From Pedobacter duraquae (GTDB lineage: Bacteria > Bacteroidota > Bacteroidia > Sphingobacteriales > Sphingobacteriaceae): DNA of 64,000 bases. Shown here in pieces: positions 63,769-64,000 of this stretch; the first letter of the stretch is position 1, and each line of letters starts with the position of its first letter. The stretch spans positions 62,001 through 126,000 of the forward strand of contig NZ_SNWM01000006.1 in assembly GCF_004362245.1 (NCBI RefSeq), in the 5' to 3' direction. Made by a program: the position numbers and the translations under genes. The notes under the pieces were generated by a model. That model saw only the letters and a list, made by a program, of their open reading frames with translations, was not told the origin of the DNA and searched no databases.

Positions 63769-64000
63769 ATGATTTCAGTAGAAGAAGCGAAAAACAGTAT
63801 TCAGCAAAACAGTAAAAAGCTGGCTCCGAAAAAGGTGCTGCTCTGTGATGCGGCAGATTTTATACTGGCGGAAGATGTATTTGCAATTACCGATATTCCG
63901 GGCTATAACCAGTCGTCAATGGATGGTTATGCCATTGCTTTTTCAAGCGATCAGAATCCGTTAACCTTAAGCGGTACAACAGAAATACTTGTTGAAATGG
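63769..64000 (+). CDS. moeA: Molybdopterin molybdenumtransferase MoeA (N-terminal part, runs off the window)
   Basis: The first 77 codons of a MoeA gene, starting 4 bases after moaA. The signature 'IPGYNQSSMDGYAI' (residues about 41-54) is the MoeA N-terminal domain. MoeA inserts molybdate into adenylylated molybdopterin. The rest of the gene lies beyond position 64000. Confidence 0.9.
   Translation, partial: MISVEEAKNSIQQNSKKLAPKKVLLCDAADFILAEDVFAITDIPGYNQSSMDGYAIAFSSDQNPLTLSGTTEILVEM

Overview
The window reads as a chromosome segment of a Bacteroidota bacterium, most likely Sphingobacteriaceae and Pedobacter-like. The reasons are a SusC/SusD pair with a hybrid two-component sensor, DUF3823, DUF4199, DUF2157/DUF4401/GDYXXLXY families, LytS/LytT signalling, outer-membrane receptors with a carboxypeptidase-regulatory-like N-terminus, starts without clear Shine-Dalgarno sequences, and an overall moderate-to-low GC content. 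The genus is inference. No rRNA, tRNA, transposase, phage gene or CRISPR array was seen.

Layout. 0.1-5.7 kb: a membrane protein of unknown function and a three-subunit periplasmic molybdenum aldehyde oxidoreductase (PaoABC type). The membrane protein and paoA share a duplicated ~100-bp leader. 5.8-22.2 kb: a polysaccharide utilisation locus, all on the minus strand: GH97, hybrid sensor/regulator, SusC, SusD, DUF3823 lipoprotein, tandem GH43, GH2. 22.3-24.2 kb: a decayed serine-hydrolase gene, its two halves separated by two small exported-protein genes. 24.2-30.2 kb: small regulatory, repair and membrane genes. 30.2-36.5 kb: a tripartite RND efflux operon and a small membrane protein. 36.8-41.7 kb: SDR dehydrogenase, outer-membrane receptor, acyl-CoA dehydrogenase. 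41.9-44.8 kb: a LytS/LytT two-component operon with a TlpA-like thioredoxin gene between sensor and regulator. 44.9-58.9 kb: a compact NRPS/PKS biosynthetic cluster. 58.9-60.9 kb: a coiled-coil repeat protein with an orphan histidine-kinase dimerisation domain, and an exported EEP-family hydrolase. 61.0-64.0 kb: molybdenum cofactor genes xdhC, mocA, moaA and the start of moeA, which runs off the window.

How the genes work together. PaoABC-type enzymes carry molybdopterin cytosine dinucleotide and need a MocA-type cytidylyltransferase and an XdhC/PaoD-type chaperone. Exactly these sit about 56 kb away, with moaA and moeA. The polysaccharide locus couples glycan sensing, import and trimming by exo-acting enzymes; galactose- and arabinose-containing glycan is the best guess. 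The NRPS/PKS cluster is the most unusual part. One protein is A-T-KS-AT-T-aminotransferase, the next is C-A-T-TE, followed by their own Sfp-type phosphopantetheinyl transferase. A MATE-like flippase lies on one side and an MFS exporter on the other. Hand-read specificity residues suggest a proline-like starter, one malonyl extension transaminated at the beta position, and a glycine-like second residue, giving a very small beta-amino-acid-containing product that I do not recognise.
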